Program-made: the position numbers and the translations under genes
Notes under the pieces: model-generated
The model's input: the letters and a program-made list of their open reading frames with translations, nothing else
Told to the model about the DNA's origin: nothing
Databases searched by the model: none
Part shown: in pieces, positions 1 through 11,345 of the stretch
Layout of the letters: each line of letters starts with the position of its first letter
Numbering within the stretch: position 1 is the first letter of the stretch
From: Neoarius graeffei
Lineage: Eukaryota; Chordata; Actinopteri; Siluriformes; Ariidae
Assembly (NCBI RefSeq): GCF_027579695.1
Contig: NC_083596.1
Span: 11,413,298-11,477,297 of the forward strand
DNA length: 64,000 bases
Direction: 5' to 3'

Positions 1-352
1 AATGTACGTTAAACACTCTAAAAACGAAACAATTTTCTTGTCATCCAAGACACAAAAACTATTTTGTCGCATTCGTCATCATCACGATTCACACTTCTCC
101 ATATTCATCTACCCGCTTGTGCTGTACCCGAAAGTTTTTGTGACATATGATCACGTGACAGTGGCTCTTCCGGTTGTAAAATATGCATATCGGAGCTCGA
201 GCAGAAATGCCATATAATCATCACGAATATAACGATTTTACTGAATTTAATAGATAATTTTGTATTTGTTGATGCAATTATTTCATATTTTTAATGGAAA
301 GAAACTGATATAGCGTGCATTTATGTTTCATGTCCCATGTCCTTTAAATCAT
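1..352. other. no gene or repeat recognised
   Basis: AT-rich unique-looking sequence. The short open frames show no recognisable protein. Confidence 0.5.
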
Positions 353-364
353 TCTTTATACCAT

Positions 365-738
365 CTCATCTCATTATCTCTAGCTGCTTTATCCTGTTCT
401 ACAGGGTCGCAGGCAAGCTGGAGCCTATCCCAGCTGACTACGGGCGAAAGGCGGGGTACACCCTGGACAAGTCGCCAGGTCATCACAGGGCTGACACATA
501 GACACAGACAACCATTCACACCCACATTCACACCTACGCTCAATTTAGAGTCACCAGTTAACCTAACCTGCATGTCTTTGGACTGTGGGGGAAACCAGAG
601 CACCCGGAGGAAACCCACGCGGACACGGGGAGAACATGCAAACTCCGCACAGAAAGGCCCTCGCCGGCCCCGGGGCTCGAACCCAGGACCTTCTTGCTGT
701 GAGGCGACAGCGCTAATCACTACACCACCGTGCCGCCC
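365..738 (-). repeat. tRNA-headed fish SINE (HE1/Mermaid-like), reversed
   Basis: Full-length copy. Read on the minus strand it begins GGCGGCACGGTGGTGTAG with RNA polymerase III A-box (TAGTGGTTAGC-like) and B-box (GGTTCGAGCCC) motifs, then a conserved body, and a tail (CAGCTGGGATAGGCTCCAG ... GATAAAG) resembling L2-type LINE ends, closing with (GATGA)n. It is flanked by the 12-bp target duplication TCTTTATACCAT (353-364, 739-750). Confidence 0.93.
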
Positions 739-802
739 TCTTTATACCATAAAACAAATATTTGGTTCCATATCATTGGAAACATAGTTAAGTTTTAATG
801 TT

Positions 803-1345
803 CAGGGATGAGAATGAAAAATATTTAAAAAGTCTGAAAAAACCAGGGCGGGGCCCATGGCCCAGGGGGGCGGGGACCAGGGGTTCCAGGGGCTAATGAT
901 TTTTGGCTATTTTATTTATTTATTTTCTTTATTATTAGACAGGGAGATGATTATTAGACAGGGAGATGATTATTAGACAGGGAGATTCTTTTGTGTAATC
1001 TGAGCTGAAGTGGGTTTTGTGCTTTGGTTTTTTGGGGCGCGCGCGTGCTCTCTCTGCCATGCCGATCCTGTAGGCTGCGCTGACTCAGCTGAAAACTCTG
1101 GTCCTCGAGAAAAGAGATAAAAGCCCGCCCACACTGAAAGCTGATTGGCTTATTTTGCTGAGTAACCCAATCAGGATGCTCTTTGTCTGGCATGCGCTAC
1201 ATGAACAAGCACACAGTCTCCCTCGCGTGCGCACATTCTAAGATGCGTGATGCAGACTTTAATGTTGCGCGCGCATGCTCAAAAACGATCATTTTGGTCT
1301 GAAAAAGTCGGAAATCCGCCGATCGGCGGAAAATTCTCATCCCTG
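803..1345. mobile_element. hAT-like MITE
   Basis: Terminal inverted repeats CAGGGATGAGAAT at both ends, flanked by AATGTT on each side (797-802, 1346-1351). The interior is GC-rich with no transposase. It contains three tandem 19-bp units (ATTATTAGACAGGGAGATG) at 931-987. Confidence 0.7.
931..987. repeat. three-copy 19-bp tandem repeat
   Basis: ATTATTAGACAGGGAGATG repeated three times, the last copy shortened, inside the hAT-like MITE. Confidence 0.9.
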
Positions 1346-1493
1346 AATGTTGAATGCCAGCAAGTTTTCAGACTATTTTGATCAAATTACTATGTAATTG
1401 TGTCAAAAAAAAGTCCTCTCCGAGACAGCTAATTTTTCAATATAAAATAACATATCTAAAATGATTATTTTCATCCTAAAATGTGGTCAAGAT

Positions 1494-1873
1494 CTCATCT
1501 CATCTCATTATCTCTAGCCGCTTTATCCTGTTCTACAGGGTCGCAGGCAAGCTGGAGCCTATCCCAGCTGACTACGGGCGAAAGGCGGGGTACACCCTGG
1601 ACAAGTCGCCAGGTCATCACAGGGCTGACACATAGACACAGACAACCATTCACACTCACATTCACACCTACGGTCAATTTAGAGTCACCAGTTAACCTAA
1701 CCTGCATGTCTTTGGACTGTGGGGGAAACCGGAGCACCCGGAGGAAACCCACGCGGACACGGGGAGAACATGCAAACTCCACACAGAAAGGCCCTCGCCG
1801 GCCACGGGGCTCGAACCCAGGACCTTCTTGCTGTGAGGCGACAGCGCTAACCACTACACCACCGTGCCGCCCC
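1494..1873 (-). repeat. tRNA-headed SINE, reversed
   Basis: Full-length copy of the same SINE family as 365-738, with target duplication GTGGTCAAGAT (1483-1493, 1874-1884). Confidence 0.93.
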
Positions 1874-1884
1874 GTGGTCAAGAT

Positions 1885-2597
1885 ATTGGGACCTAAATAT
1901 TAGAGACAACTAACACAAAGCTTACAGCCTTATATTTAAAAGCGCTATGGAAGTCGTGGATTCTGAACTGTCAAAAAAAAAAACGTCCTCTCCGAGAATC
2001 ACTTCATTTGTTTCTCCCATCTTATAGCAGATTACACAAAACTACCATACACATATGTCAAAAAATTACCTGAAATCTGTTCTTTAACTTGTCCTTCACT
2101 TAAAAACTGGTACAAGAACCAGTTTGAATCAATTTGAATTTTGGACCCCTGTGACACAAACTTTGTACCCTGATTGTAAAACAACCCAGTACACTGTGTC
2201 ACAACTGTGTACAATGAGTCATTCAGAAATCAATGAAAAGTTGTGCAAGTGCACAACACGTTGTCCAAAGTTGTGCAACTTTGCTGTGTTGTAAGAGAAA
2301 TAAACATCGTGACAAACTGTTACTTGGAATTAATTAACTTTCAGGTGATGACATCACATCATCTTTGAATATTTTCCTGTAACAACACCTTTCTTGATGT
2401 AAAATCTAACTCAAGTACGACATAAATATTTGGTTTCAGACAAATGATGTTTGTTTAGCTTGTTGCTGACTAAGCATTAATTTGTGAGGCCGAGCGCAGG
2501 ATACGCAGGGCAGTCATCATGCTTACATGTAGATAAATAAATTCTCACACCAACCTTGATGATCATCCTGATCACTTTTGTTTTGTCTCTGCTTCAG
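1885..2597. other. no gene recognised
   Basis: AT-rich. A 13-bp string (GTCCTCTCCGAGA) near 1985 also occurs near 1410, on the other side of the SINE. Nothing else stands out before the possible exon at 2598. Confidence 0.4.
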
Positions 2598-2790
2598 TCG
2601 TATGCAGATGCTGGCGACGTCTCTGGGGCCGTGGGCTTTGCGGAGCGGCAGTCGCGCACGCTGCATGTTGAGTGTTTTCTACGAGCGCCGCTGGGATCAG
2701 AACCTGGAGGAACTCCGAGAGGAGCTGAACATCGAGCCACCACCTCTCATCATGCCTACAAAGAGCAACAAAGCAACATCAGAATCCTAG
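2598..2790 (+). CDS. possible last coding exon of an unidentified gene
   Basis: A good acceptor (TTTTGTCTCTGCTTCAG) is followed by an open frame with codon use typical of vertebrate exons (many CTG, GAG, CAG, AAC, ATC), ending at TAG 2788-2790. The peptide includes FYERRWDQNLEELREELN and ends PTKSNKATSES. I do not recognise the protein, and earlier exons would lie before this window. It could instead be a pseudogene fragment; an alternative frame is open for a similar length but has poor codon use. Confidence 0.4.
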
Positions 2791-3424
2791 CAGGCTTAGA
2801 CTTTAATGATGGAATGATGACTGTTTGAGGAGGGGATGTCTGTATAGTGATCACGGACGTGAATGCTGTAATTACGTTATCTAACTCTGAGAGGGTTTTA
2901 TGATCGTTCGTTCTGGGAAGTGCGATTAGAGCAATTGATTGATTGCGGTGTCTATTCTTCTAATGATGCAACAATTTTGTGTACAAAAGGAGAAATCTAA
3001 TTAGGAATTAACTTCAGGTGACTTGGGTACAAATGATTCACCGTACACATGTCACAGGACAAAACGTTCCAGCGTTGTCCTTTTACAATTACTTTTTCAG
3101 GTCAAAGAGGGAAAATGAGAACTTGTGGTGAGGTAAGGAGCATCATTGTGTAATTGACTGTACGGTATATAAGGTCGAGGAATGATTGTGATGGAGTCCA
3201 CGTGCTGGATTGGCTCTACATCCAGAACAACAACTTTATCTCATGTCAGACTCATCCTGAGCCTTTTTGTTTGAGTTTAATGGTTCTTTAGGTTTATAAT
3301 TGTCATATACAGGACCAGTCAAAAGTTTGGACACACCTACTCATTCATAGGTTTTTCTGTATTTTGACTCTTTTCTACAAGACATCAAAACTATGAAATA
3401 ACATATGGACCATGTATGTGTTAT

Positions 3425-3529
3425 TTACCAGCTGGGAGGTCCATATCGTGAAATACCATGACTGAGGTCTTGAAAGTAGAGGGCCTTGGTCACGGTATTT
3501 CACCATACAGACCGACCTTAAGCTGGTAA
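3425..3529. mobile_element. short fold-back MITE
   Basis: About 105 bp, ends TTACCAGCT...AGCTGGTAA. The two halves (GGTC..GTGAAATACC.TGAC and GTCACGGTATTTCAC..GACC) can pair over most of their length, giving a hairpin. Confidence 0.6.
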
Positions 3530-3532
3530 GTA

Positions 3533-3536
<4 letters not shown>

Positions 3537-3621
<85 letters not shown>

Positions 3622-3642
3622 ATATATTTTTATATATATACA
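3537..3642. repeat. (TA)n microsatellite with T run
   Basis: About 60 bp of alternating TA, a T tract at 3607-3620, then more TA up to the Tc1 end. Confidence 0.95.
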
Positions 3643-5247
3643 CAGTGGTGCTTGAAAGTTTGTGAACCCTTTAGAATTTTCTATATTTCTGCATAAATAT
3701 GACCTAAAACATCATTAGATTTTCACACAAGTCCTAAAAGTAGATAAAGAGAACCCAGTTAAACAAATGAGACAAAAATATGATACATGGTCATTTATTT
3801 ATTGAGGAAAATGATCCAATATTACATATCTGTGAGTGGCAAAAGTATGTGAACCTTTGCTTTCAGTATCTGGTGTGATCCCCCTTGTGCAGCAATAACT
3901 GCAACTAAACGTTTGCGGTAACTGTTGATCAGTCCTGCACACGGGCTTGGAGGAATTTTAGCCCGTTCCTCTGTACAGAACAGCTTCAGCTCTGGGATGT
4001 TGGTGGGTTTCCTCACATGAACTGCTCGCTTCAGGTCCTTCCACAACATTTTGATTGGATTAAGGTCAGGACTTTGACTTGGCCATTCCAAAACATTAAC
4101 TTTATTCTTCTTTAACCATTCTTTGGTAGAACGACTTGTGTGCTTAGGGTCGTTGTCTTGCTGCATGACCCACCTTCTCTTGAGATTCAGTTCATGGACA
4201 GATGTCCTGACATTTTCCTTTAGAATTCACTGGTATAATTCAGAATTCATTGTTCCATCGATGATGGCAAGCCGTCCTGGCCCAGATGCAGCAAAACAGG
4301 CCCAAACCATGATACTACCACCACCACGTTTCACAGATGGGATAAGGTTCTTATGCTGGAATGCAGTGTTTTCCTTTCTCCAAACATAAAACTTCTCATT
4401 TAAACCAAAAAGTTCTATTTTGGTCTCATCCATCCACAAAACATTTTTCCAATAGCCTTCTGGCTTGTCCACGTGATCTTTAGCAAACTGCAGATGAGCA
4501 GCAATGTTCTTTTTGGAGAGCAGTGGCTTTCTTCTTGCAACCCTGCCATGCAAACCATTGTTGTTCAGTGTTCTCCTGATGGTGGACTCATGAACATTAG
4601 CCAATGTGAGAGAGGCCTTCAGTTGCTTAGAAGTTACCCTGGGGTCCTTTGTGACCTCGCCGACTATTACACGCCTTGCTCTTGGAGTGATCTTTGTTGG
4701 CCGACCTCTCCTGGGGAGGGTAACCATGGTCTTGAATTTCCTCCATTTGTACACAATCTGTCTGACTGTGGATTGGTGGAGTCCAAACTCTTTAGAGATG
4801 GTTTTGTAACCTTTTCCAGCCTGATGAGCATCAACAACGCTTTTTCTGAGGTCCTCAGAAATCTCCTTTGTTCGTGCCATGATACACTTCCACAAACATG
4901 TGTTGTGAAGATCAGACTTTGATAGATCCCTGTTCTTTAAATAAAATCGGGTGCCCACTCACACCTGATTGTCATCCCATTGATTGAAAACACCTGAGTC
5001 TAATTTCACCTTCAAATTAACTGCTAATCCTAGAGGTTCACATACTTTTGCCACTGACAGATGTGTGATATTGGATAATTTTCCTCAATAAATAAATGAG
5101 CAAGTATAATATTTTTGTCTCATTTGTTTAACTGGGTTCTCTTTATCTACTTTTAGGACTTGTGTGAAAATCTGTTGTTGTTTTAGGTCATATTTATGTA
5201 GAAATATAGAAAATTCTAAAGGGCTCACAAACTTTCAAGCACCACTG
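3643..5247 (-). mobile_element. Tc1-like transposon, copy 1 (CAGTGGTGCTTGAAAG family)
   Basis: Inverted repeats CAGTGGTGCTTGAAAGTTTGTGAACC at both ends; TA follows the right end, while the left flank reads CA (mutated TA). About 1.6 kb, with a broken transposase on the minus strand. Three further copies of the family are at 6497, 27452 and 31999. Confidence 0.92.
3863..4880 (-). pseudogene. Tc1 transposase pseudogene (copy 1)
   Basis: Start ATG 4880-4878 (MARTKEISEDLRKSVV). Paired helix-turn-helix region with an HTH_Tc3-like second half (residues about 1-110), then the DDE domain. One premature TGA at 4229-4227 (an Arg CGA codon in the 27812 copy), plus one extra G near the C-terminus. First Asp in LWMDETKI, second in QQDNDPKH. 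The third catalytic position, 34 residues on, is Lys (NPIKMLW) instead of Glu. Otherwise the frame is nearly complete, so the copy is fairly young. Confidence 0.9.
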
Positions 5248-5254
5248 TATATAT

Positions 5255-6242
5255 CTTTTTTTCTTTACCAAATTCTAACAGAAAGCGAGAGCGCCCGAAA
5301 GGGAAAACTGAGCCGAGCCGCCATTTTGAATCCTCATTCACAGCTGTAATGCAAATGGCTTCCTCCTCGGTATACAAGTGCACTTCCATGGCAGGAAAAA
5401 AAAAAAAAACTACATTGTGCCGCCTGTGTAGTCCCCTATTTATACAAAATTGAGTCATTCAGGATTCAGCCATGTTTTTGCTCAGCGTTAGCAACAGTTA
5501 CAGATTTTTAGTTTTCTCCTGAAATGTTTTCTTTTATATCGTCTTCCTCAGGGTAGTAAAACTCGCTTTCGCTGTGAAGACTGTCGTTATTGCTATCCAT
5601 GCTGTAAAATTAATGCTATTCTCCTGAGAAACGCGAAAATAAATGTTGACAAAAATTGCTACTATGTTTGTTGTTGTGAACGAGCGAGTCGCCAGAGGTC
5701 CATAACCGGAGTCTGCTTGCCCACTCGCCAGCCAATCAGAGCGTGGGATTTGATGGAAACCGGACCGCGAAAAAAATAAATGGAGTATAAAGGACACTTT
5801 TTCAATGGAATAAAAACATGTTCTATTCCCTTCGAGGAGGTTTCATTCATTTGGTTTCATAGCATGCAATATTGTTAGCATATCGCTTATCCTATGTATA
5901 TTACGTCACTCTACCCAATGGAGAATGGGTGTTGAATATGGGCTGCAATATTGCATGGTTGTCGAGACATGACATCACATGTCAGAGATGTTAAACCTCC
6001 ACACTAGCGAGCGGCTGTGACAATTTGTAAACAAACATGGTTGCCAGGTTTGCTTCATTAAATACGGAAAATTTTGAGAGAATTTTTAAAGAGAAAGCCG
6101 TGTTGAACACCTGAAAGGAATGTGTATGTATAATAATAATAATATTGGCTGGGGTTTTCTCGTGGGATATCGGATATATTCCATTCGTTTCCTGAATGGA
6201 ATATATCTGATATACCACGAAAAAAAGCCAGCCAATATTATT
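5255..6242. repeat. non-autonomous repeat, family also at 62100-62985
   Basis: The stretch 5803-6240 (TTTCATTCATTTGGTTTCATAGCATGCAA, ACGTCACTCTACCCAATGGAGAATG, GTGTTGAACACCTGAAAGG, AATATTGGCTGG) recurs in inverse orientation at 62100-62985. It has CpG/cAMP-element-like sites (TGACATCA) and an inverted pair around ATGGAATATATCTGATA near its end. No transposase is visible; class unknown. Confidence 0.5.
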
Positions 6243-7116
6243 TAATTATGTGGTAAAGAAAAAAAAAGTTTCATATTTTAGATTCTTCAAAGTATCCAGT
6301 GTTTACCTTGATGATGCTGTGCACACTACTGGCATTATCTTAACCAGCTTCACAAGGTAGTTACCTGGAATGCTTTTCAATTAACAGCTACGCCTCGTCA
6401 AACGTTAATTAGTGGACGAGTTTAAATAGTAAATAATAAAAATACTGTAAATAGCCCTATTCAGCTCATCCAGAATGCTGCAGCCCACCTGGTCCACAGT
6501 GGTGCTTGAAAGTTTGTGAACCCTTTAGAATTTTCTATATTTCTGCATAAATATGACCTAAAACGTCATCAGATTTTCACACAAGTCCTAAAAGTAGATA
6601 AAGAGAACCCAGTTAAACAAATGAGACAAAAATATTATATTTGGTCGTTTATTTATTGAGGAAAATGATCCAATATTACATATGTGAGTGGCAAAAGTAT
6701 GTGAACCTCTAGGATTAGCAGTTAATTTGAAGGTGAAATTAGAGTCGGGTGTTTTCAGTCAATGGGATGACAATCAGGTGTGAGTGGGCACCCTGTTTTA
6801 TTTAAAGAACAAAGGCTGATCTTCACAACACATGTTTGTGAAAGTGTATTATGGTACGAACAAAGGAGATTTCTGAGGACCTCAGAAAAAGCATTGTTGA
6901 TGCTCATCAGACTGGAAAAGGTTACAAAACCATCTCTAAAGAGTTTGGACTCCACCAATCCACAGTCAGACAGATTGTGTACAAAGGGAGGAAATTCACG
7001 ACCATTGTTACCCTCCCCAGGAGTGGTCGATCAACAAAAGATCACTCCAGGAGCAAGGCGTGTAATAGTCGGCGAGGTCACAAAGGGCCCCATGGTAACT
7101 TCTAAGCAACTGAAGT

Positions 7117-8091
7117 CAAGTTTTTTTGTATAGCACTTTTAACAATAGACATTGTCCTAAAGCAGCTTTACAGAATCTGAATGACCGAAGACAGGAGCCA
7201 ATTTTATCCCTAATCTATCCTCAATGAGCAAACCCATGGCGACGGTGGCAAGGAAAAACTCCCCCAGACGACACGAGGCAGAAACCTCGAGAGGAACCAG
7301 ACCCAAAAGGGAACCCATCCTCACCTGGACAACAGCAGACAACATGACTATAACATTAACAGTTTTAACATGAAGTCAGTTTCGTTGATGTTATAACTAT
7401 TTATTAATGGAAACTTGAGTGCAAAACTGTTCATGACAAATGCAGTCTTAAAGTTAGCAAGTCAACTGTAGTCCTCAGCCACAAAAGCATTACTGTAAGT
7501 GTCCAGAGCGTCCTCCAGGTGTGACTTTCAACTGTCCATATGGGGCCGTCCTCCACAGGAGCGATGTGATGAGACTCCAACCAGACACAGAGCATCCGGA
7601 TGGATCAGGCAAGTCCGAGGAGCAGAAGAGGCTAGCACCTCGATCCCAGGATTGACATGTAACTCAGAGGGACAGATTTTTTTTTTTTGGGGGGGGGAGA
7701 AACAGGTTGTTAGGTATGCCCAATGTCACCTGAATAAGTAGGAACAGTATACATTTGCGCTGAGTACAAGCAGGGACTCCGTCAAAACTAACTATGACCA
7801 CATAACTAAAAGGGGAGAGCCAGAAGGTAACACAGGCATGAGGGGGCCCCGGGACATAAAGCAGCAGCCACGACACTGTCAACAAACTCGAGTGAGCAAG
7901 CAAGTGGGGGACTGACAGCATCTATACATCCCAGTTTACCAAACACTCTGTCTGAGGACCCTCCAGATCTACACCTTTACCTCATAAACACCATTAACAA
8001 AAGGCTTGACTAAACAGATATGTTTTCAGCCTAGACTTAGACGCTGAGACTGCGTCTGATTCCCGAACTCTACTTGGAAGGCTGTTCTATA
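7117..8091 (-). mobile_element. LINE 3' end (reverse transcriptase C-terminus plus 3' UTR)
   Basis: Read on the minus strand from 8091 it starts with NSLPSRVRESDAV..SRLKTYLFSQAFC then TAA (7996-7994). This is the typical C-terminus of fish L2/CR1-type reverse transcriptases. About 870 bp of 3' UTR follow, ending in TGTCTATTGTTAAAAGTGCTATACAAA at the Tc1 junction. The fragment is strongly 5' truncated; no clear target duplication was found. Confidence 0.7.
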
Positions 8092-8321
8092 ACCTCTCTC
8101 ACATTAGCCAATATGTTAATGTTCGAGTCCACCATCGGAACACTGAACAACAATGGTGTGCATGGCAGGGTTGCAAGGAGAAAGCCACTGCTCTCCAAAA
8201 AGAACATTGCTGCTCGTCTGCAGTTTGCTAAAGATCACGTGGACAAGCCAGAAGGCTATTGGAAAAATGTTTTGTGGACGGATGAGACCAAAATAGACAT
8301 TTTTGGCTTAAATGAGAAGCG

Positions 8322-8698
8322 GGGGCGGCACGGTGGTGTAGTAGTTAGCGCTGTCGCCTCACAGCAAGAAGGTCCGGGTTCGAGCCCCGTGGCCGGCGAG
8401 GCCCTTTCGGTGTGGAGTTTGCATGTTCTCCCCGTGTCCGTGTGGGTTTCCTCCGGGTGCTCCGGTTTCCCCCACAGTCCAAAGACATGCAGGTTAGGTT
8501 AACTGGTGACTCTAAATTGACCGTAGGTGTGAATGTGAGTGTGAATGGTTGTCTGTGTCTATGTGTCAGCCCTGTGATGACCTGGCGACTTGTCCAGGGT
8601 GTACCCCGCCTTTCGCCCGTAGTCAGCTGGGATAGGCTCCAGCTTGCCTGCGACCCTGTAGAACAGGATAAAGTGGCTAGAGATAATGAGATGAGATG
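8322..8698 (+). repeat. tRNA-headed SINE
   Basis: Full length, with target duplication AAATGAGAAGCG (8310-8321, 8699-8710), which are Tc1 transposase codons, so the insertion came after the Tc1 copy. Confidence 0.95.
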
Positions 8699-9079
8699 AA
8701 ATGAGAAGCGTTATGTTTGGAGAAAGGAAAACACTGTATTCCAGCATAAGAACCTTATCCCATCTGTGAAACATGGTGGTGGTTGTATCATGCTTTGGGC
8801 CTGTTTTGCTGGAACTGGCTTTATTTTTGTGTCGTGTGTAACAGGATACAATGAATCAAAACATACAATACAGCAACCAGAACAATGCCATAATTAGACA
8901 ATATACACAACGTCAGGGAAAAAAAAAGTGAGGAAGTGTGCAAACTGATGTATCCAAAAAAAGGGGGTGGTGGAAGTTGCTATGAGTTAGGGCAGTACAA
9001 TGGACAATATCTGATTGTTGTATTCATTTTCAGTATGAGAGCTTTCTGCAGTGCATGTGTAGCACCTTCACTTTAAAAA

Positions 9080-9967
9080 CCTATCAATTTTGATTGGACG
9101 CACCTACTCATTCATATGTGTTTCTGCATTTTGACTATTTTCTACATTGCAGAATGATATATGGAATTCATCTCATTCTCATCTCATTATCTGTAGCTGC
9201 TTTATCCTGTTCTACAGGGTCGCAGGCAAGCTGGAGCCTATCCCAGCTGACTACAGGCGAAAGGCGGGGTACACCCTGGACAAGTTGCCAGGTCATCACA
9301 GGGCTGACACATAGACACAGACAACCATTCACACTCACATTCACACCTACGCTCAATTTAGAGTCACCAGTTAACCTAACCTGCATGTCTTTGGACTGTG
9401 GGGGAAACCGGAGCACCCGGAGGAAACCCACGCGGACACGGGGAGAACATGCAAACTCCGCACAGAAAGGCCCTCGCCGGCCACGGGGCTCGAACCCGGA
9501 CCTTCTTGCTGTGAGGCGACAGCGCTAACCACTACACCACTGTGCCACCCACATATATGGAATTATCTGATTTAAAAAAAAAAAGTGTTAAATATGTTTC
9601 GTATTTTAGTTTCTTCAAAGTATCCAGCGTTTACCTTGATAACGCTTTGTACACTATTGTCATTATCTTAACCAGCTTAATGAGGTAGTCACCTGCAATG
9701 CTTTTCAATTAACAGATGTGTCTCATCAAAAGTTAATTAGTGGACGAGTTTCTTGCCTTCTTAATGTGTTTGAGATCAAATAGTAAATAATAAAAATACA
9801 GTAAACAGCCCTATTCTACACCACAACTGTAGTAATCAATATTATGTCAAGAATCGCTCAACTAAGTAAACAGAACGACATTCATCATTACTTTAAGACA
9901 TGAAGTGACTTTTAATTGATAAAAATAAACTTTGAATTAGAAGGTGTGTCCAAACTTTTGACTGGTA
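9080..9967. mobile_element. Tc1-type MITE (CAGTCAAAAGTTTGG family) containing a SINE
   Basis: Left end degenerate (TTTTGATTGGACGCACC), right end GGTGTGTCCAAACTTTTGACTGG at about 9944-9966. The interior matches 58150-59196. A SINE sits at 9169-9552. Confidence 0.75.
9169..9552 (-). repeat. tRNA-headed SINE, reversed
   Basis: Full-length copy flanked by ATATATGGAATT (9157-9168, 9553-9564). Confidence 0.93.
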
Positions 9968-10031
9968 TTGTGTGTGTAAAACATTCCTGGTCCAGACTTC
10001 CTCAGGAAATTAGAGGAAGCCTGATATTGTA

Positions 10032-10557
10032 CAGACAGTACTGTGCAAACACATTAAAAAAAAAAGAAGCTGTCGACCAAAAATGGCTTTAAAAATAATG
10101 AAATGTTTCAACACTTAAAAAAAAAAAAAATACTATAAACAGCAGTAAGTCATAATAAATGAAAGTCAATATTTGGTGTAAGATGGCCCTTTGCTTAAAA
10201 AAAAAAAAAAAAAGTAGTCTCAGGTCCAATTAGTGCAGTTTCATAAGGAAATGATCCACAGGATTTACTGAGCATCTTCCAGAACCAGCCCCAGTTCTTC
10301 TGGACACTTTGACTGTCACACTCACTTTTTAATTTTGCACCAAATCCAGCACCCTTCATTATGTTTTCTTTTTCAATCTGAAAAGTGCACTCTTATGGAA
10401 TATGTCACTCAGATACAAACTTTTTTTTCTGTAACATTTACTTTTGTGCTGGAAAAAATACCATAAAATGTTTTTGTACTGACGTGATAATATAGAAATC
10501 TATAAAGTTTGTATGGGGAAAAAAAAAACCCAGTGTGCCTAAGACTTTTGGACTTAA
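10032..10557. mobile_element. Tc1-type MITE (CAGTACTGTGCAAA / CTAAGACTTTTG family)
   Basis: Begins after TA with CAGACAGTACTGTGCAAA and ends with GTGCCTAAGACTTTTGGACTTA. The same family is at 57962-62095, there split in two. No transposase. Confidence 0.65.
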
Positions 10558-10604
10558 TGATTTAATTACAGTCTCTTACTGGTTTGTAATTGGGCATCAG
10601 GAAG

Positions 10605-10742
10605 ATGGCAGACGGTGAGGAAGAATGCGTTGACGCATGTTTCCAGAGCCTGAGCCTTGAGCGGTTGGCAACAGCTGGGCTGTGGATGGACAGGAGATGG
10701 GAGAAGGAAGTGACGGTTCAGGAAGTGAGAGAGGAGAATTGA
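10605..10742 (+). other. short open frame, possible start of a retroelement ORF1
   Basis: 45 codons from ATG (MADGEEECVDACFQSLSLERL...). A further stretch downstream, readable in another frame (YEEWDLVRRKKK), is reminiscent of LINE ORF1 N-termini. Not identified; it may be a chance frame. Confidence 0.2.
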
Positions 10743-10852
10743 AGTATGGTGGGAGCTACGAAGAGTGGGATTTGGTGCGAAGAAAAAAGAAAGAAAAGAA
10801 TAAGGCTGGTTCCATTGACTGTAGAATTAATTTAGTGTGAAGGAGTGGAAAG

Positions 10853-11225
10853 GGGGCGGTACAGTGGTGTAGTGGTTAGTGCTGTCGCCTCACAGCAAGA
10901 AGGTCCGGGTTCGAGCTTCACAGACATCTTTCTGTGTGGAGTTTGCATGTTCTCCCCGTGTCCGCGTGGGTTTCCTCCGGGTGCTCCGGTTTCCCCCACA
11001 GTCCAAAGACATGCAGGTTAGGTTAACCGGTGACTCTAAATTGACCGTAGGTGTGAATGTGAGTGTGAATGGTTGTCTGTGTCTATGTGTCAGCCCTGTG
11101 ATGACCTGGCGACTTGTCCAGGGTGTACCCCGCCTTTCGCCCGTAGTCAGCTGGGATAGGCTCCAGCTTGCCTGTGACCCTGTAGAACAGGATAAAGCGG
11201 CTACAGATAATGAGATGAGATGAGA
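10853..11225 (+). repeat. tRNA-headed SINE
   Basis: Complete apart from a damaged B-box region (10915-10935). Ends in GATGAGATGAG. No clear target duplication found. Confidence 0.9.
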
Positions 11226-11254
11226 ATATAAGTTTTTTTTTTTCTCTCTTATAT

Positions 11255-11345
11255 CCCCTGTTACACACTCCAGCCAGTAGGTGGCGGTAAGGCATCTTTA
11301 AGTCGGTTTGCCAACCGCCATAAAACCTTAAAGAAGAATCTGTAC
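11255..11345. repeat. short dispersed fish repeat with hairpin (GTAGGTGGCGGTAA)
   Basis: ACACTCCAGCCAGTAGGTGGCGGTAA ... TTGCCAACCGCC.TAAAACC. A GGTGGCGGTAA / TTGCCAACCGCC pair can fold. I recall similar sequence as a common teleost repeat; class not known. Confidence 0.35.

Larger units (their letters stand above)
3310..6464. mobile_element. Tc1-type MITE (CAGTCAAAAGTTTGG family), split by later insertions
   Basis: Left end at 3310-3412 (CAGGACCAGTCAAAAGTTTGGACACACC ..., after a TA). The matching interior resumes at about 6243-6464 (ATTTTAGATTCTTC, GTTTACCTTGAT, GGTAGTTACCTGGAATGC). Other copies at 9080-9967 and 58150-59196 show the expected order. The right end is missing at 6464. Everything from about 3413 to 6242 is inserted DNA. 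Confidence 0.65.
6851..8814 (+). pseudogene. Tc1 transposase pseudogene (copy 2)
   Basis: Begins MVRTKEISEDLRKSIVDAHQ. It is broken by frameshifts, by the LINE fragment after the helix-turn-helix region and by the SINE after WTDETKIDIFGLNEK. The C-terminal third, including the last two catalytic positions, is absent. Confidence 0.85.
6497..8815 (+). mobile_element. Tc1-like transposon, copy 2, interrupted and 3' truncated
   Basis: Left inverted repeat at 6497 (CAGTGGTGCTTGAAAG). Transposase sequence at 6851-7116, then a LINE fragment (7117-8091), then transposase again to 8319, then a SINE (8322-8698), then transposase to about 8815, where the element stops without its right end. Confidence 0.85.

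Noticed and set aside
349-787. Open frames of 120-150 codons on both strands (ISLSLAALSCSTGSQASWSLS and VSAVASQQEGPGFEPRGRRG types) here and at about 15 other places
   Set aside because: They are readings of the SINE in different frames and recur wherever the SINE lies; not proteins.
3538-3645. Regulatory TATA-like region
   Set aside because: Plain (TA)n microsatellite adjoining a Tc1 end.
4473-4922. 149-codon frame opposite the Tc1 transposase (also 27770-28225, 32982-33281)
   Set aside because: Antisense shadow of the transposase coding strand, recurring in each copy.
8330-8400. tRNA genes at SINE heads (for example 8330, 14503, 15950) and at 57060-57140
   Set aside because: They carry A and B boxes but no complete cloverleaf with acceptor pairing, and continue into SINE bodies.
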